From assembly GCA_039027435.1 (NCBI GenBank), contig JBCCKF010000009.1, positions 1 to 64,000 on the forward strand: a stretch of DNA of 64,000 bases, given 5' to 3'. Of this stretch, positions 9,303 through 17,387 are shown in pieces (position 1 is the stretch's first letter; each line of letters begins with the position of its first letter). Origin of the DNA: CALBPI01 sp039027435. Its GTDB lineage: Bacteria; Pseudomonadota; Gammaproteobacteria; Steroidobacterales; Woeseiaceae. The position numbers and the translations under genes are program-made. The notes below the pieces were generated by a model, which saw only the letters and a list, made by a program, of their open reading frames with translations, ran no database searches and had not been told where the DNA came from.

Positions 9303-9794
9303 TTAGCCGCCGATTCGGGACAAACGGATGGTGAATAAACGGGTATTGGCATCATCCTGAACGGGTCGGATATTGATTTTCATCTGCTCGAATGTGGGCG
9401 GCCCGTAGTTGCCTTTTGCATTGCGGGCGTTCCCAGTGGCTTCGAACGGCAGTCCGCGCGTATCCCAGTCCATCCAGCCGTTATCGTTTTCATCGTGGAA
9501 CGCGGTGATCGCGTACGTCCCTGGCGGCAAGCGATCAAAAGTATGTTCTGTCCCCTCCAAGGCGTCGATTTGAATACTCTCGGTGCACGCGCCATCGTCT
9601 CGCTTTGGCAGCTCCGCTTCCGTACAAACGCTGATCCAGATCTTGCCGGTCTCTGGCTGTACGTTGGTGAAACGCAGATGGACCGGTTGACCGAATACTG
9701 AATCGACTGTGTCACCGTCCGCGCCCGCAGCAAGCGGAGTTGCCATCAATGCGAGACCCAAAAGAACGGTTGCGCTAGCGGCTCGATTTTTCAA
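9303..9794 (-). CDS. DUF2141 secreted protein
   Basis: A 163-residue exported protein with a signal peptide ending near PLAAGA. The mature part carries the DUF2141 hallmark: LPPGTYAITAFHDENDNG followed by MDWDTRGLPFEATGN. Members are small beta-sandwich periplasmic proteins of unknown role. It is the first gene of the reverse-strand operon with the TonB-dependent receptor-like and beta-lactamase-like genes, and is divergent from a LytTR regulator across 71 bp. Confidence 0.83.
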   Translation of the reverse strand: MKNRAASATVLLGLALMATPLAAGADGDTVDSVFGQPVHLRFTNVQPETGKIWISVCTEAELPKRDDGACTESIQIDALEGTEHTFDRLPPGTYAITAFHDENDNGWMDWDTRGLPFEATGNARNAKGNYGPPTFEQMKINIRPVQDDANTRLFTIRLSRIGG

Positions 9795-9808
9795 TGCTAT
9801 TCCCCTCG

Positions 9809-9831
9809 TGGTTGTTGTCTTCTGGCTGTTG
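9809..9831. repeat. 9-bp direct repeat in the DUF2141 / LytTR divergent promoter region
   Basis: TGGTTGTTG (9809-9817) and TGGCTGTTG (9823-9831) match at 8 of 9 positions and start 14 bp apart, within the 71-bp intergenic region. LytTR-domain proteins usually bind pairs of 9-bp direct repeats, but normally about 21 bp apart, so this is only a candidate operator. Confidence 0.25.
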
Positions 9832-9865
9832 AAGCTAGCAACGGAGCGTTCGGAGAATTTCGTAA

Positions 9866-10690
9866 ATGCATGAATGGCAGGGACATATTCGCAGGTGGTG
9901 GATTTTTACCGCTCGTTCAACACGAACGGTCATGTCCGATTACGCGTCTCGCGGAGAATTGCGCCCGGGTCATTGGTTATTTGCCGTTCTGGTGGGAGTG
10001 GGATGTGCGCTGATCGGTCCGTACGGGACCTATCTGACAATGCCGACTGAATTTCGATTTGCATATTGGGTCGGTACGATCCTCGTTGGATTCAACATCT
10101 GGTGGCAATTGGAGCGACTCTGCTTCCGAGTCATGCGCGAATCGCCCTATTTGTTGATCGAGTTAGCGGTAATCCCCCCGTTCGCGATCCTGAATGCATC
10201 GTTTCTGTACGTTCTCCATGAGTCGATCAATCGATTATTGGGCATGCGAATGCACGCGGACTGGCTGAACTACTTGGTCAGCAATTTGGTTCTGTCGACG
10301 ATTGTCATCGTGCCGATGATCATGCTTGCGCGGCACTTGATGCGGCAATTGCGATCGCGGGCCGGTGGCGATGCGATTGAATTACTGACGCAGAAATTCC
10401 CGCCGCAGTTACGAGGCAGTCGACCGTTTGCGTTGGCCGCAGATGGGCACTACGTGCGCGTGTACACCACGGCGGGCGAAGGTCTTGTCACCATGAAATT
10501 TGAAGATGCATTACGAGCGGTTGTCGGCATCGATGGATTCCAAACGCATCGCTCCTGGTGGGTCGCGCGCGATGAGGTCGTCGATTTGCGACCGAACGGC
10601 TCTTCGTCTGAAATCTCGATGACGTCGGGATTGAAAGTGCCGGTCAGTCGACGGAAGCGGGCTTCGGTGGTCAGGGCGTTGCGTTCGTGA
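9866..10690 (+). CDS. Membrane-anchored LytTR-family DNA-binding protein
   Basis: A 274-residue regulator with an N-terminal membrane part (about four helices between residues 35 and 160) and a C-terminal LytTR DNA-binding domain (about 175-272). The domain shows FALAADGHYVRVYT and FQTHRSWWVARDEV, the latter matching the typical HRS(F/Y)-V-N core. ATG 9866 has GGAG 11 bp upstream; an internal ATG at 9932 is an alternative start. It is transcribed away from the DUF2141/receptor/beta-lactamase operon and probably regulates it. Confidence 0.82.
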   Translation: MHEWQGHIRRWWIFTARSTRTVMSDYASRGELRPGHWLFAVLVGVGCALIGPYGTYLTMPTEFRFAYWVGTILVGFNIWWQLERLCFRVMRESPYLLIELAVIPPFAILNASFLYVLHESINRLLGMRMHADWLNYLVSNLVLSTIVIVPMIMLARHLMRQLRSRAGGDAIELLTQKFPPQLRGSRPFALAADGHYVRVYTTAGEGLVTMKFEDALRAVVGIDGFQTHRSWWVARDEVVDLRPNGSSSEISMTSGLKVPVSRRKRASVVRALRS

Positions 10691-10714
10691 GTTCGGTTGC
10701 ATCACTCAATGGCG

Positions 10715-11695
10715 CTAACAGACCCGACGGCCGAAGCGCTCCCGATACACCGAAGGTGCAATACCCAATAGTCTCTCGAAGGCGCGGCGAAATGTGTCCG
10801 CGTTGCTATAGCCAACTTCACGAGCAATTCGTTCGATCGGCGTCTGACTGGCCAGCAGTGCCTGCGTGGCTGCCTCGATTCGCATCCGTTCGATGTGTTG
10901 TGTCGGCGTTTCATCGCAAAGCTGCGCAAACCGTCTTCGGAATTGGCGTTCGCTCAGCCCAACTCGTTCCGCCAGCAGGAAGGAAGAAAGGTCGGAGGAC
11001 AAGTTGTCAGCAATCCATGCGATCAGTTCCGCAAACTCCTGCCGGGTAGTTGTTTGACGCTGCAAAACGGATGAAAACTGTCGTTGGTCCCCAGGTCGCT
11101 TGAGGTACACGACAAGATGTCTGGCGACGTCGGAGGCGACTTTGGGTCCGAGGTCATCCTCAATCAGTGCGAGCGCCAGATCAATTCCGGAGCTAACTCC
11201 GGCAGCAGTGAAGAGTTTTCCAGCGCGGATGAAAAGTGCTTCCGGGTCCACGGATAATTTCGGATACTTCTCCTGAACGTCTTGTGCATGATGCCAGTGA
11301 GTCGCTACGCGATACCCGTCCGCGAGGCCGGTACGCGCGAGAATATATAAGCCCGTGCAAATGCTGCCGTATCGACGTAGGTAACGTGCCTGTTGCCGAA
11401 TCCAATGAATATTCTCTTCCGGGAAGTCGGGTGCACGAGACCCCTGGCCCCCTGGGATAATCAAAGTGTGGAGAGGCGGGCAGTCGGTGATCGAGGCTTG
11501 GGGTTCGATACGCGTGCCGTTGGACATGGCGACGGATTTACCATCAAAAGTGATGACCACAATTTCGTAGGGCGCTGTCTTTCCGACGTCCAGATCGTTC
11601 GCTTCATGGAAGGCGTCGATGGGTCCGAAGAGATCTAGCGCCTGAACGTCTTCAAAGGCGAGAAAACCGATTCTTTTTTGTTGTCTTGAGCTCAT
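10715..11695 (-). CDS. GlxA-family transcriptional regulator (DJ-1/PfpI domain plus AraC-type HTH)
   Basis: A 326-residue regulator. Residues about 8-185 form a DJ-1/PfpI-like amidotransferase domain with the nucleophile-elbow cysteine C113 (GSICTGLY). Residues about 220-320 are an AraC/XylS double helix-turn-helix (LSERQFRRRFAQLC; IAREVGYSNADTFRRAFERLLGIAPSVYR). Such proteins sense small metabolites and activate nearby catabolic genes; the ligand here is unknown. The start codon is immediately preceded by a stem-loop (11696-11722), and no Shine-Dalgarno motif is visible. It is convergent with the LytTR gene. Confidence 0.9.
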   Translation of the reverse strand: MSSRQQKRIGFLAFEDVQALDLFGPIDAFHEANDLDVGKTAPYEIVVITFDGKSVAMSNGTRIEPQASITDCPPLHTLIIPGGQGSRAPDFPEENIHWIRQQARYLRRYGSICTGLYILARTGLADGYRVATHWHHAQDVQEKYPKLSVDPEALFIRAGKLFTAAGVSSGIDLALALIEDDLGPKVASDVARHLVVYLKRPGDQRQFSSVLQRQTTTRQEFAELIAWIADNLSSDLSSFLLAERVGLSERQFRRRFAQLCDETPTQHIERMRIEAATQALLASQTPIERIAREVGYSNADTFRRAFERLLGIAPSVYRERFGRRVC

Positions 11696-11722
11696 GGGAA
11701 AAGCCTAGCACTCGGCTTTCCC
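11696..11722 (-). promoter_or_regulatory. Stem-loop abutting the GlxA-family start codon
   Basis: GGGAAAAGCC (11696-11705) pairs with GGCTTTCCC (11714-11722) with one bulged base and an 8-nt loop. On the reverse strand this hairpin ends directly at the ATG of the regulator gene and takes the place where a ribosome-binding site should be. It lacks a U-run, so it is not an obvious terminator. Confidence 0.4.
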
Positions 11723-11773
11723 GTCCGTTAGGTCATAGACAAGGAGAAATTGGACACCAACGTATTCGGGTGC

Positions 11774-12844
11774 TTATTGCTCCGCAAGTTCGGTAGGAAT
11801 AGAGACTAGCTCGTCGTCGAAGGTCCAGTAGATGTTCCCGCCGTTGTGCTGCTCCACAAAATAGCCGCGTCGCCCTACTGACTCGCCGCTCACCTTGTTC
11901 GCGCGCGATCGAAATCTCACAGCCTCGTCGCGAAAATCCACTGGCCGCCCCTCTTGTTCCCAAACCAGATTGAGCAATCGACTGAGTTGTTCAGCAGGTC
12001 CCACCAAGAACTCTTCGGTTTCCGGTCCGCTCCATACCTCTCCCAAGACGACATAGTCGGGTGCGATCTTCGCTTTCTCAAGGCGAGCAATCTGTTTCTT
12101 GATCGCGCCAAATTGAGGCGCGTTTTCTTTGATGCCGTCACGATCCATGATGAATCGAATTTGTTCTCGAAGTTCGGAGATGAGTTCCTCCTGCTCGCCG
12201 GGCTGGAAGGCGCGGCGTTGCCAGGGTCGCTCGTCACCGAGTGCCGACAAAGTGCGAGTCCAGCTTAGTTTTGGGTTTTCCGATCGGCTCGATGGAGAAA
12301 GAAAATAAGTATCGTGGACGATGATGCCTCGAACGCGGTCGAGTTTTCCTTCGAGTTGAAAGCTACCCTTTAAGAAGACAAGCGCATCAGGTCTCTCGGT
12401 GGATGCGAGGTATTCTCGGGCGCCCCCTTGCGATCTATCGAATTGCGTCACCGTGACGTCCCAGTTCTGCAAAACGGGGGAGTCGGATACTGCGAGGTCT
12501 ACGGCCTGCTCGAGCGCCGTTGTCAGCTTACTGCGCATCTCGTCAGTGTCGAGTTCACGTTCGACGCGACCGGCGCGGAGCATACTCGGTATCGCTGTTA
12601 GGTTGTCCAAGGCGGCACCCACCATCGCGCCGCCGATACCCGCAAGAACAAGACCGGGGGCTTCGCTGTCCGTCGGGCTGTGGTGTTCGACCAATAGTCT
12701 GTCTGGTTGGAGCTGTACCGCAATGTGAAGCGTCTTCCGCTCTTGCGGTTGGTCAGCGGCGTTATTGAGGCCAAAGGGTGTAGATGCGCAAGATACGCCG
12801 ACGAGGCTAGCTAAGGCCGCAATAGCGAAGCGGTATAACATCAT
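11774..12844 (-). CDS. Hypothetical outer-membrane-type lipoprotein
   Basis: A 356-residue protein with a lipoprotein signal: a hydrophobic N-terminus and the lipobox-like GVSC near residue 19, followed by AS. I recognise no known domain. A glycine/alanine-rich hydrophobic stretch occurs near 70-85 (LVLAGIGGAMVGAAL), and the rest is soluble and mixed alpha/beta. It follows the gene at 12863 on the same strand by 18 bp, so the two are probably co-transcribed. Function unknown. Confidence 0.65.
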   Translation of the reverse strand: MMLYRFAIAALASLVGVSCASTPFGLNNAADQPQERKTLHIAVQLQPDRLLVEHHSPTDSEAPGLVLAGIGGAMVGAALDNLTAIPSMLRAGRVERELDTDEMRSKLTTALEQAVDLAVSDSPVLQNWDVTVTQFDRSQGGAREYLASTERPDALVFLKGSFQLEGKLDRVRGIIVHDTYFLSPSSRSENPKLSWTRTLSALGDERPWQRRAFQPGEQEELISELREQIRFIMDRDGIKENAPQFGAIKKQIARLEKAKIAPDYVVLGEVWSGPETEEFLVGPAEQLSRLLNLVWEQEGRPVDFRDEAVRFRSRANKVSGESVGRRGYFVEQHNGGNIYWTFDDELVSIPTELAEQ

Positions 12845-12862
12845 CTGTCCTTGGTGGTCTGG

Positions 12863-13990
12863 TCAGTCTAGCTGTGCGGCAAGGCGGAATGCTGTAAACA
12901 TGCCGAGACCCAGAAAGATCAGATCGATGAAATTGAAGTCTTCCCGAATCATCTCGTTGGGTGTCAGTTGATCGAACACGTTGCCAAACTGACTGACGCT
13001 GTCGGTCATCCATTCGCGAAAACTCGGTCGGTTCTCATTCAGCGTACGCAGTCGAGGTGCGATAAATTGCCGAAAACCATCGAGTTCGTCCGTCCGTATC
13101 CTCGACGAGCTGGTGGCATCAGTGTATTCGCGATCCACCATGAATTGACGGATGTAAGTATCCGATCCTGACCCACGAGCGAAGATCCGGGCATCTTCCA
13201 TTTCCTGCTCGTATAGGCCGCGCATCTCAGCTTCGTCCATCTCTGCCATGACCTCTTCGATCATGCTCTGTGCCTCTTCGGTAAACGACGAGTACATCCA
13301 GTATTTTCCAGCGTAGATCGATCCGACAACGATCAGCGCACAGATCACGCCGGAACTCATGCCGCGTGAACCAAACATCGCTGCTGCTGCGCCAACAGCG
13401 CCGCCGATGCCCCATGCAATGAATCCGAGTTCGTACTCGAAGGTGACAGCGACCCACTGCCACAACCAGGCGCCGAGGAAAGCGGCCCCAAGTGCGGCGA
13501 CCAAGCCCAGTATCGTGATGCCCTCTCGATCAGCCTTCGCCCGGCTGGCGGTCGGTGCAGGCGTCGGCATAGGCACGGCTTGCGATGTCGTTCCGATGGG
13601 TGCGCCTGTCACCGATTGTTCGGCACTCACCGGCGGCGGTGTTGGTTCCGGCTCAGGCTTTGGCTCTGAGTCTTCAACGAGCTCCAGGTTAACCTCATCG
13701 AAGGGCGACGGAGGGGGTTCAAATTCGGGTTCTGGTGGGCCGAGCCGTTCGAGCTCTGTAACCACGCCAAGTTGCGCCAGGCGATTCTGGATCTTCTCAG
13801 CTTCTGCCTTGAGGATTTCCTTCTTGATGACGCGTCTGCGACCAAAGAATCGCATCGCCTGTTCCGGCTTCAGTTTCAGAATGGCGATCAGCTGCTTCTG
13901 AACGTCTTCTTTCTGGAACCCGTTCGCAACAGTACCGGTGCTAATCACGTTAAATCGGACTCGATCGACCATGATTCTGTTTGTCCCCAT
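12863..13990 (-). CDS. Hypothetical membrane protein with N-terminal L7/L12-like sensor domain
   Basis: About 375 residues from ATG 13990 (AAAGGG five bases upstream); ATG 13972 is also possible. Residues about 7-80 resemble the small alpha/beta domain often found at the N-terminus of proteobacterial membrane proteins (EDVQKQLIAILKL, then FFGRRRVIKKEI, then LAQLGVVTELE). A Pro/Glu-rich linker follows, then three or four hydrophobic helices (about 165-250), a charged soluble region, and a final hydrophobic segment near the C-terminus. It is probably in an operon with the downstream lipoprotein gene. Function unknown. Confidence 0.65.
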   Translation of the reverse strand: MGTNRIMVDRVRFNVISTGTVANGFQKEDVQKQLIAILKLKPEQAMRFFGRRRVIKKEILKAEAEKIQNRLAQLGVVTELERLGPPEPEFEPPPSPFDEVNLELVEDSEPKPEPEPTPPPVSAEQSVTGAPIGTTSQAVPMPTPAPTASRAKADREGITILGLVAALGAAFLGAWLWQWVAVTFEYELGFIAWGIGGAVGAAAAMFGSRGMSSGVICALIVVGSIYAGKYWMYSSFTEEAQSMIEEVMAEMDEAEMRGLYEQEMEDARIFARGSGSDTYIRQFMVDREYTDATSSSRIRTDELDGFRQFIAPRLRTLNENRPSFREWMTDSVSQFGNVFDQLTPNEMIREDFNFIDLIFLGLGMFTAFRLAAQLD

Positions 13991-14076
13991 CAATACCCTT
14001 TCGGAGAATATCTGGCCTGCGTGGTCGATGCAGCAAACTTCGCTAAACTCTGGGTGATCTGACGCGGGAGGACGCG

Positions 14077-14415
14077 ATGAAAACGCCATTTATTTCGACA
14101 CGCCTTAGTCTCTTGGTCTTTTTGATGGGTTTGATGCTTTTCCCATCGGTCAGTGATGCCGGTGTGTTCAAGAACAATCCGGATGTGCTCGTGTGTTCTG
14201 TCGAAGATCCGATCAGCGTCCAGCCGTGGGACGAGCTTGTGTTTTACGTCAGCGCATTGTTGGAAGACGGTAGCGTTTTGTACAAATCGCTGACGTCGAA
14301 CCCGGTTTTGGCGAAGGTCACACCGGAAGGCAAAGTGGACGCTAAGAATCTCGCCGACTGCGATGGAAAGACGGTTACCGAGCTTCGCAAGTCAGGTCGT
14401 GCATTCGATTTTTGA
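14077..14415 (+). CDS. Small secreted protein of unknown function
   Basis: A 112-residue protein with a signal peptide (basic start, long hydrophobic core, cleavage near SDAG) and a strong Shine-Dalgarno (GGAGGA about 6 bp before ATG). The mature part has two cysteines (LVCSVED and ADCDGK) that could form a disulfide. I do not recognise a family. It is divergent from the gene at 12863 and lies 115 bp upstream of the DUF1028 gene. Confidence 0.6.
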   Translation: MKTPFISTRLSLLVFLMGLMLFPSVSDAGVFKNNPDVLVCSVEDPISVQPWDELVFYVSALLEDGSVLYKSLTSNPVLAKVTPEGKVDAKNLADCDGKTVTELRKSGRAFDF

Positions 14416-14530
14416 TGTACTGCACCGTCCGCGCTGATTGGTCTAAACGTCTTTTCTTGCTGGAGCCGGAGCACCGCGTTTGGCACGCTCAGCATGAGTT
14501 GGCGAATGAATGCCGACAGGGGAAAACAAC

Positions 14531-15472
14531 ATGAGTCGATTCACGCTTCTGGGAATGCTGGCCGCGATGGTTGGTACATTCGGTTCGACAAGCGTCCACG
14601 CAACGTTCTCGATTGTTGCTTGTGATGAGCAGACCCAGAGCTGCGGTGTGGCGGTCGCCACCCACAACTTGGCGGTGGGGAACAGCGTCCCATTCGCCGA
14701 GGCTGGTGTTGGGGCGGGCGTCTCGCAATTCGAGACTAACCCACAGCACGGGCCGCATATACTCGACGCTTTGCGCAGTGGTGCCAATGCAGAGGCCGCG
14801 CTCGAGACTGCTATGAAACAAGACAACGCCTTCGACGACGGTGCGGGTCTGGACTTCCGGCAGATTGGAGTAGTGAGTATCGACGGAAGCTCGGCGGCGT
14901 ATTCGGGGTCAGAGGCATCTCCGTTCTCTGGATTCATTGCGCAGGGCGGTGTCACTGTTCAGGGCAATGGTCTGGCCTCGGCTTCCGTGTTGAGCGCTAT
15001 GTTGCTGCAGTTCAACGCCTCTGATGAGCCGTTGGCCGAACGGTTGCTCGGCGCGCTCGAGGCTGGCTACGCGGAAGGTGGCCAGACGATAGGGGTGACC
15101 TCCGCCGCGCTGTATGTGGCAACGCCTGAGGGTTGGCCAGTGGATGTCGATCTCAGAGTCGACTTCGCCCCTGCAACAGCTATTGATGAATTGCGAGTGA
15201 TGCACGATGCATCGGTGGCAAGAACCTTACTGTTTCGAGCGCGACGCCACCTCGCGCGCGACGAGAAGGGGCGCGCCGCAAAGATGCTTGATCGGGCATT
15301 GATTCTTGCGCCCGATTGGGACCGAATCTGGCTTGGGGCGGCAAGGCTCTCCGCAGAAATGAACGACAGCAAAGATGCGAGTGCCCGATATCGTCGGTTC
15401 GCTGAGTTGAACCCGACGTGGGCTGAGATGCTCGACAATGAGATCAAGTCAGCGCAGCAAATTCAGGAATGA
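14531..15472 (+). CDS. DUF1028 secreted Ntn-hydrolase-like protein with C-terminal TPR-like segment
   Basis: A 313-residue exported protein. ATG 14531 follows AGGGGA; an upstream ATG at 14510 is unlikely. A signal peptide ends at VHA, so cleavage would expose Thr of TFSIVA, the conserved N-terminus of DUF1028, which is related to N-terminal nucleophile hydrolases. The next motif is CGVAVATHNLAVGNSVP. The domain runs to about residue 215. The remaining 90 residues look like tetratricopeptide-type helices (RAAKMLDRALILAPDWDRIWLG). Substrate unknown, possibly a peptide or amide. Confidence 0.8.
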   Translation: MSRFTLLGMLAAMVGTFGSTSVHATFSIVACDEQTQSCGVAVATHNLAVGNSVPFAEAGVGAGVSQFETNPQHGPHILDALRSGANAEAALETAMKQDNAFDDGAGLDFRQIGVVSIDGSSAAYSGSEASPFSGFIAQGGVTVQGNGLASASVLSAMLLQFNASDEPLAERLLGALEAGYAEGGQTIGVTSAALYVATPEGWPVDVDLRVDFAPATAIDELRVMHDASVARTLLFRARRHLARDEKGRAAKMLDRALILAPDWDRIWLGAARLSAEMNDSKDASARYRRFAELNPTWAEMLDNEIKSAQQIQE

Positions 15473-15473
15473 G

Positions 15474-15851
15474 CTATCTCGGAAATTTGAAGCAGTGCCG
15501 CCCGGCAGGGTGATACCAACGATTGTCCTCGTTGTTGATTCGACTTGATTCGGCGAAAGTCCCGCAGACGCGAAATGTTGTGTCGTCCACACGTTCGTAT
15601 TCGTACGGCGCCTTTGTCTCAGGGTCGCGATACTGATCCTGATCAACCGCGTCCAGCGACAGTGGAAGACTGTCGTTGGCCCGTTGATAGCGCTGTATCG
15701 CGTAGCTCAATTGACGAAGGTCAGAAACTCGCTCTTGATCGATGCGATAGGTTCGCCAATCTGTAGGTGATCCGAGCAGGTAAAGGCCAGCGCCTATCGC
15801 GGAGATGATGACTAATGAGACAGCCGTTGCAATGAGTGTGATGGGTTTCAT
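15474..15851 (-). CDS. Hypothetical single-pass membrane-anchored protein
   Basis: A 125-residue protein with one N-terminal hydrophobic helix (about 5-27) and a soluble part with two cysteines (FRVCGTF, GRHCFKF). The start overlaps the stop of the DUF5671-like gene by ATGA, so the two are translationally coupled. The pattern DLRQLSYAIQRYQRANDSLP after a single helix resembles the N-terminus of pseudopilin-like or type II secretion G-like proteins, but no prepilin peptidase site is evident. Function unknown. Confidence 0.62.
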   Translation of the reverse strand: MKPITLIATAVSLVIISAIGAGLYLLGSPTDWRTYRIDQERVSDLRQLSYAIQRYQRANDSLPLSLDAVDQDQYRDPETKAPYEYERVDDTTFRVCGTFAESSRINNEDNRWYHPAGRHCFKFPR

Positions 15852-16498
15852 CGATTCAGCGCGTGGTCATCCTGCTGCATTGAATTCAAGTAGTAGGCGA
15901 GCACCACAGCGGCAATGGCGCCGACGACGAAAGACTTCATAACAAAGCGGAGCTGAAGCTCACCGCCCAGCAGGCGATCCAGCAGGTAGATCAAATCGCC
16001 GATCAGGATAGCGACAGCGATTGCCATCGTGAGATAGGTCAGCCACTTCCTGACCAGTGAGTTTCTGCGTAACGGCTCTTTTGTAATGGCGCGTTGTACG
16101 GCAATTTCTGAAATCACAAAGACCGGGAAACAGATGACGAGCGACGCGATTGCCCATTGGATAGCCGACTCGCGATGGTTCGCGTAGTAGCTGTTGCTCT
16201 CGAGTACTGGGTCTGGCAGCGCAATCTCAATGAACTGAAAGAGCAGTACACCTAGTTCAAACGCCACGACATAGAGCGTGCCGAATAGGATCAGGTAGAT
16301 GAAAGCATCTTTCGCAGACAGATGTGCTCGCGGTTTGGGGACGGGGATAGAAAAGCTCACCTCAGACCATGCGGCCATCGCAGCTTTGATCTGCTCGCCA
16401 GACCAACCTGCCTCCTCAAGCGCCGCCACCGTTTCCTCGCGCGTAGCACCTGCCGCGAGCGCCTGCTCGACAAACTGATCTAATCGAAATTCGCTCAT
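15848..16498 (-). CDS. DUF5671-like integral membrane protein
   Basis: A 216-residue protein. Residues about 1-45 form a small helical domain resembling a UBA-type three-helix fold (GATREETVAALEEAGWSGEQI). About four transmembrane helices follow (about 66-90, 110-130, 150-172, 185-205). The segment SAKDAFIYLILFGTLYVVAF is typical of DUF5671 proteins, whose function is unknown. It is the first gene of a two-gene unit with the single-pass protein downstream. Confidence 0.7.
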   Translation of the reverse strand: MSEFRLDQFVEQALAAGATREETVAALEEAGWSGEQIKAAMAAWSEVSFSIPVPKPRAHLSAKDAFIYLILFGTLYVVAFELGVLLFQFIEIALPDPVLESNSYYANHRESAIQWAIASLVICFPVFVISEIAVQRAITKEPLRRNSLVRKWLTYLTMAIAVAILIGDLIYLLDRLLGGELQLRFVMKSFVVGAIAAVVLAYYLNSMQQDDHALNR

Positions 16499-16789
16499 GT
16501 GAACTTTATTGACCGAAGGTGGAGTGTGAAGTTCAAGTTAGCAGGGCACTCAATAACGACATGATCGATCTGTCCACTGAATCATTTCAGCAAAGGATTT
16601 ACCGAACAGTGAAATCAAGCCCACCGGGCGCAACGCATGCGGCGAGCGAACAACTGAGCAGGGCGACTTGAAGACCACGTTTCATGGGATACACCGTCAG
16701 GCTGGCTAGAGTATCCACCCGATCATACTCATGCGCACAGCGGGCTGTCATTTCGTTAATCTTGGAGTTTGCAACAGGGAAGCATCGGC
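16499..16789. other. Intergenic region without recognised gene
   Basis: The 291 bp between the divergent DUF5671-like and GNAT genes must hold both promoters. I see no RNA gene, long ORF or clear repeat. The sequence is somewhat less coding-like than its surroundings, with stop codons in all frames. Confidence 0.5.
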
Positions 16790-17290
16790 ATGGTGCAAAT
16801 AACCGATGGTGCGCTGACGTTGCGCAAGCTCACGCTTGTTGATGCCCCGTTTATCGTGCGTCTGCTCAATGAGCCGTCGTGGTTGCAGTACATTGGCGAT
16901 CGAAAGGTCCGAACCAATACCGATGCCCAAACTTACCTGAGAGAGGGCCCGATCTCGATGTACGAGCAACATGGTTTCGGGCTTTATCTCGTCGAGTACG
17001 AGCGACAACCCGCCGGTCTCTGCGGATTGCTGAGGCGCAATACGCTTCCACAGCCAGATTTGGGGTTCGCGCTACTCCCGGAGTTCTCGGGTAGAGGCAT
17101 TGCGTACGAGGCGTCGAGCATTGTGCTCAAGGCCGCGCGCGAGCAGCTTGAGCTCGAGTCGGTGTGCGCAATTACAAGGCCAGACAACCAGCGATCAATT
17201 TCACTGCTCGAGCGTCTTGGGTTTGGTTTCGAGCGTGAGTTCGGCGATCACGGAGAATCACTCAAGCTATATTCTTTGGCGCTACGCTAG
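16790..17290 (+). CDS. GNAT-family N-acetyltransferase (RimJ/RimL-like)
   Basis: A 166-residue acetyl-CoA-dependent N-acetyltransferase related to RimJ/RimL and small-molecule acetyltransferases. The N-terminal LTLRKLTLVDAPFIVRLLNEP is the usual opening of this subgroup. Motif A lies at GFALLPEFSGRGIAYEA, and the C-terminal ITRPDNQRSISLLERLGF is characteristic. ATG 16790 is preceded by AGGGA. An upstream TTG at 16769 would add seven residues. Acceptor unknown. Confidence 0.87.
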   Translation: MVQITDGALTLRKLTLVDAPFIVRLLNEPSWLQYIGDRKVRTNTDAQTYLREGPISMYEQHGFGLYLVEYERQPAGLCGLLRRNTLPQPDLGFALLPEFSGRGIAYEASSIVLKAAREQLELESVCAITRPDNQRSISLLERLGFGFEREFGDHGESLKLYSLALR

Positions 17291-17387
17291 ACGCAGTCTG
17301 CGCTAACAATCGCGATGTTCGCACTCGAACGGAAGAGCAGCTGGGCATCAGCAACTCAACCGACGAGTGACCGCGCTATCGTCGCTG

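Noticed and set aside
14443..14955. 170-residue reverse open frame opposite the DUF1028 gene start
   Set aside because: The Ala/Pro/Ser-rich translation is the usual shadow of a GC-rich gene, and the forward frame has a signal peptide and family motifs.
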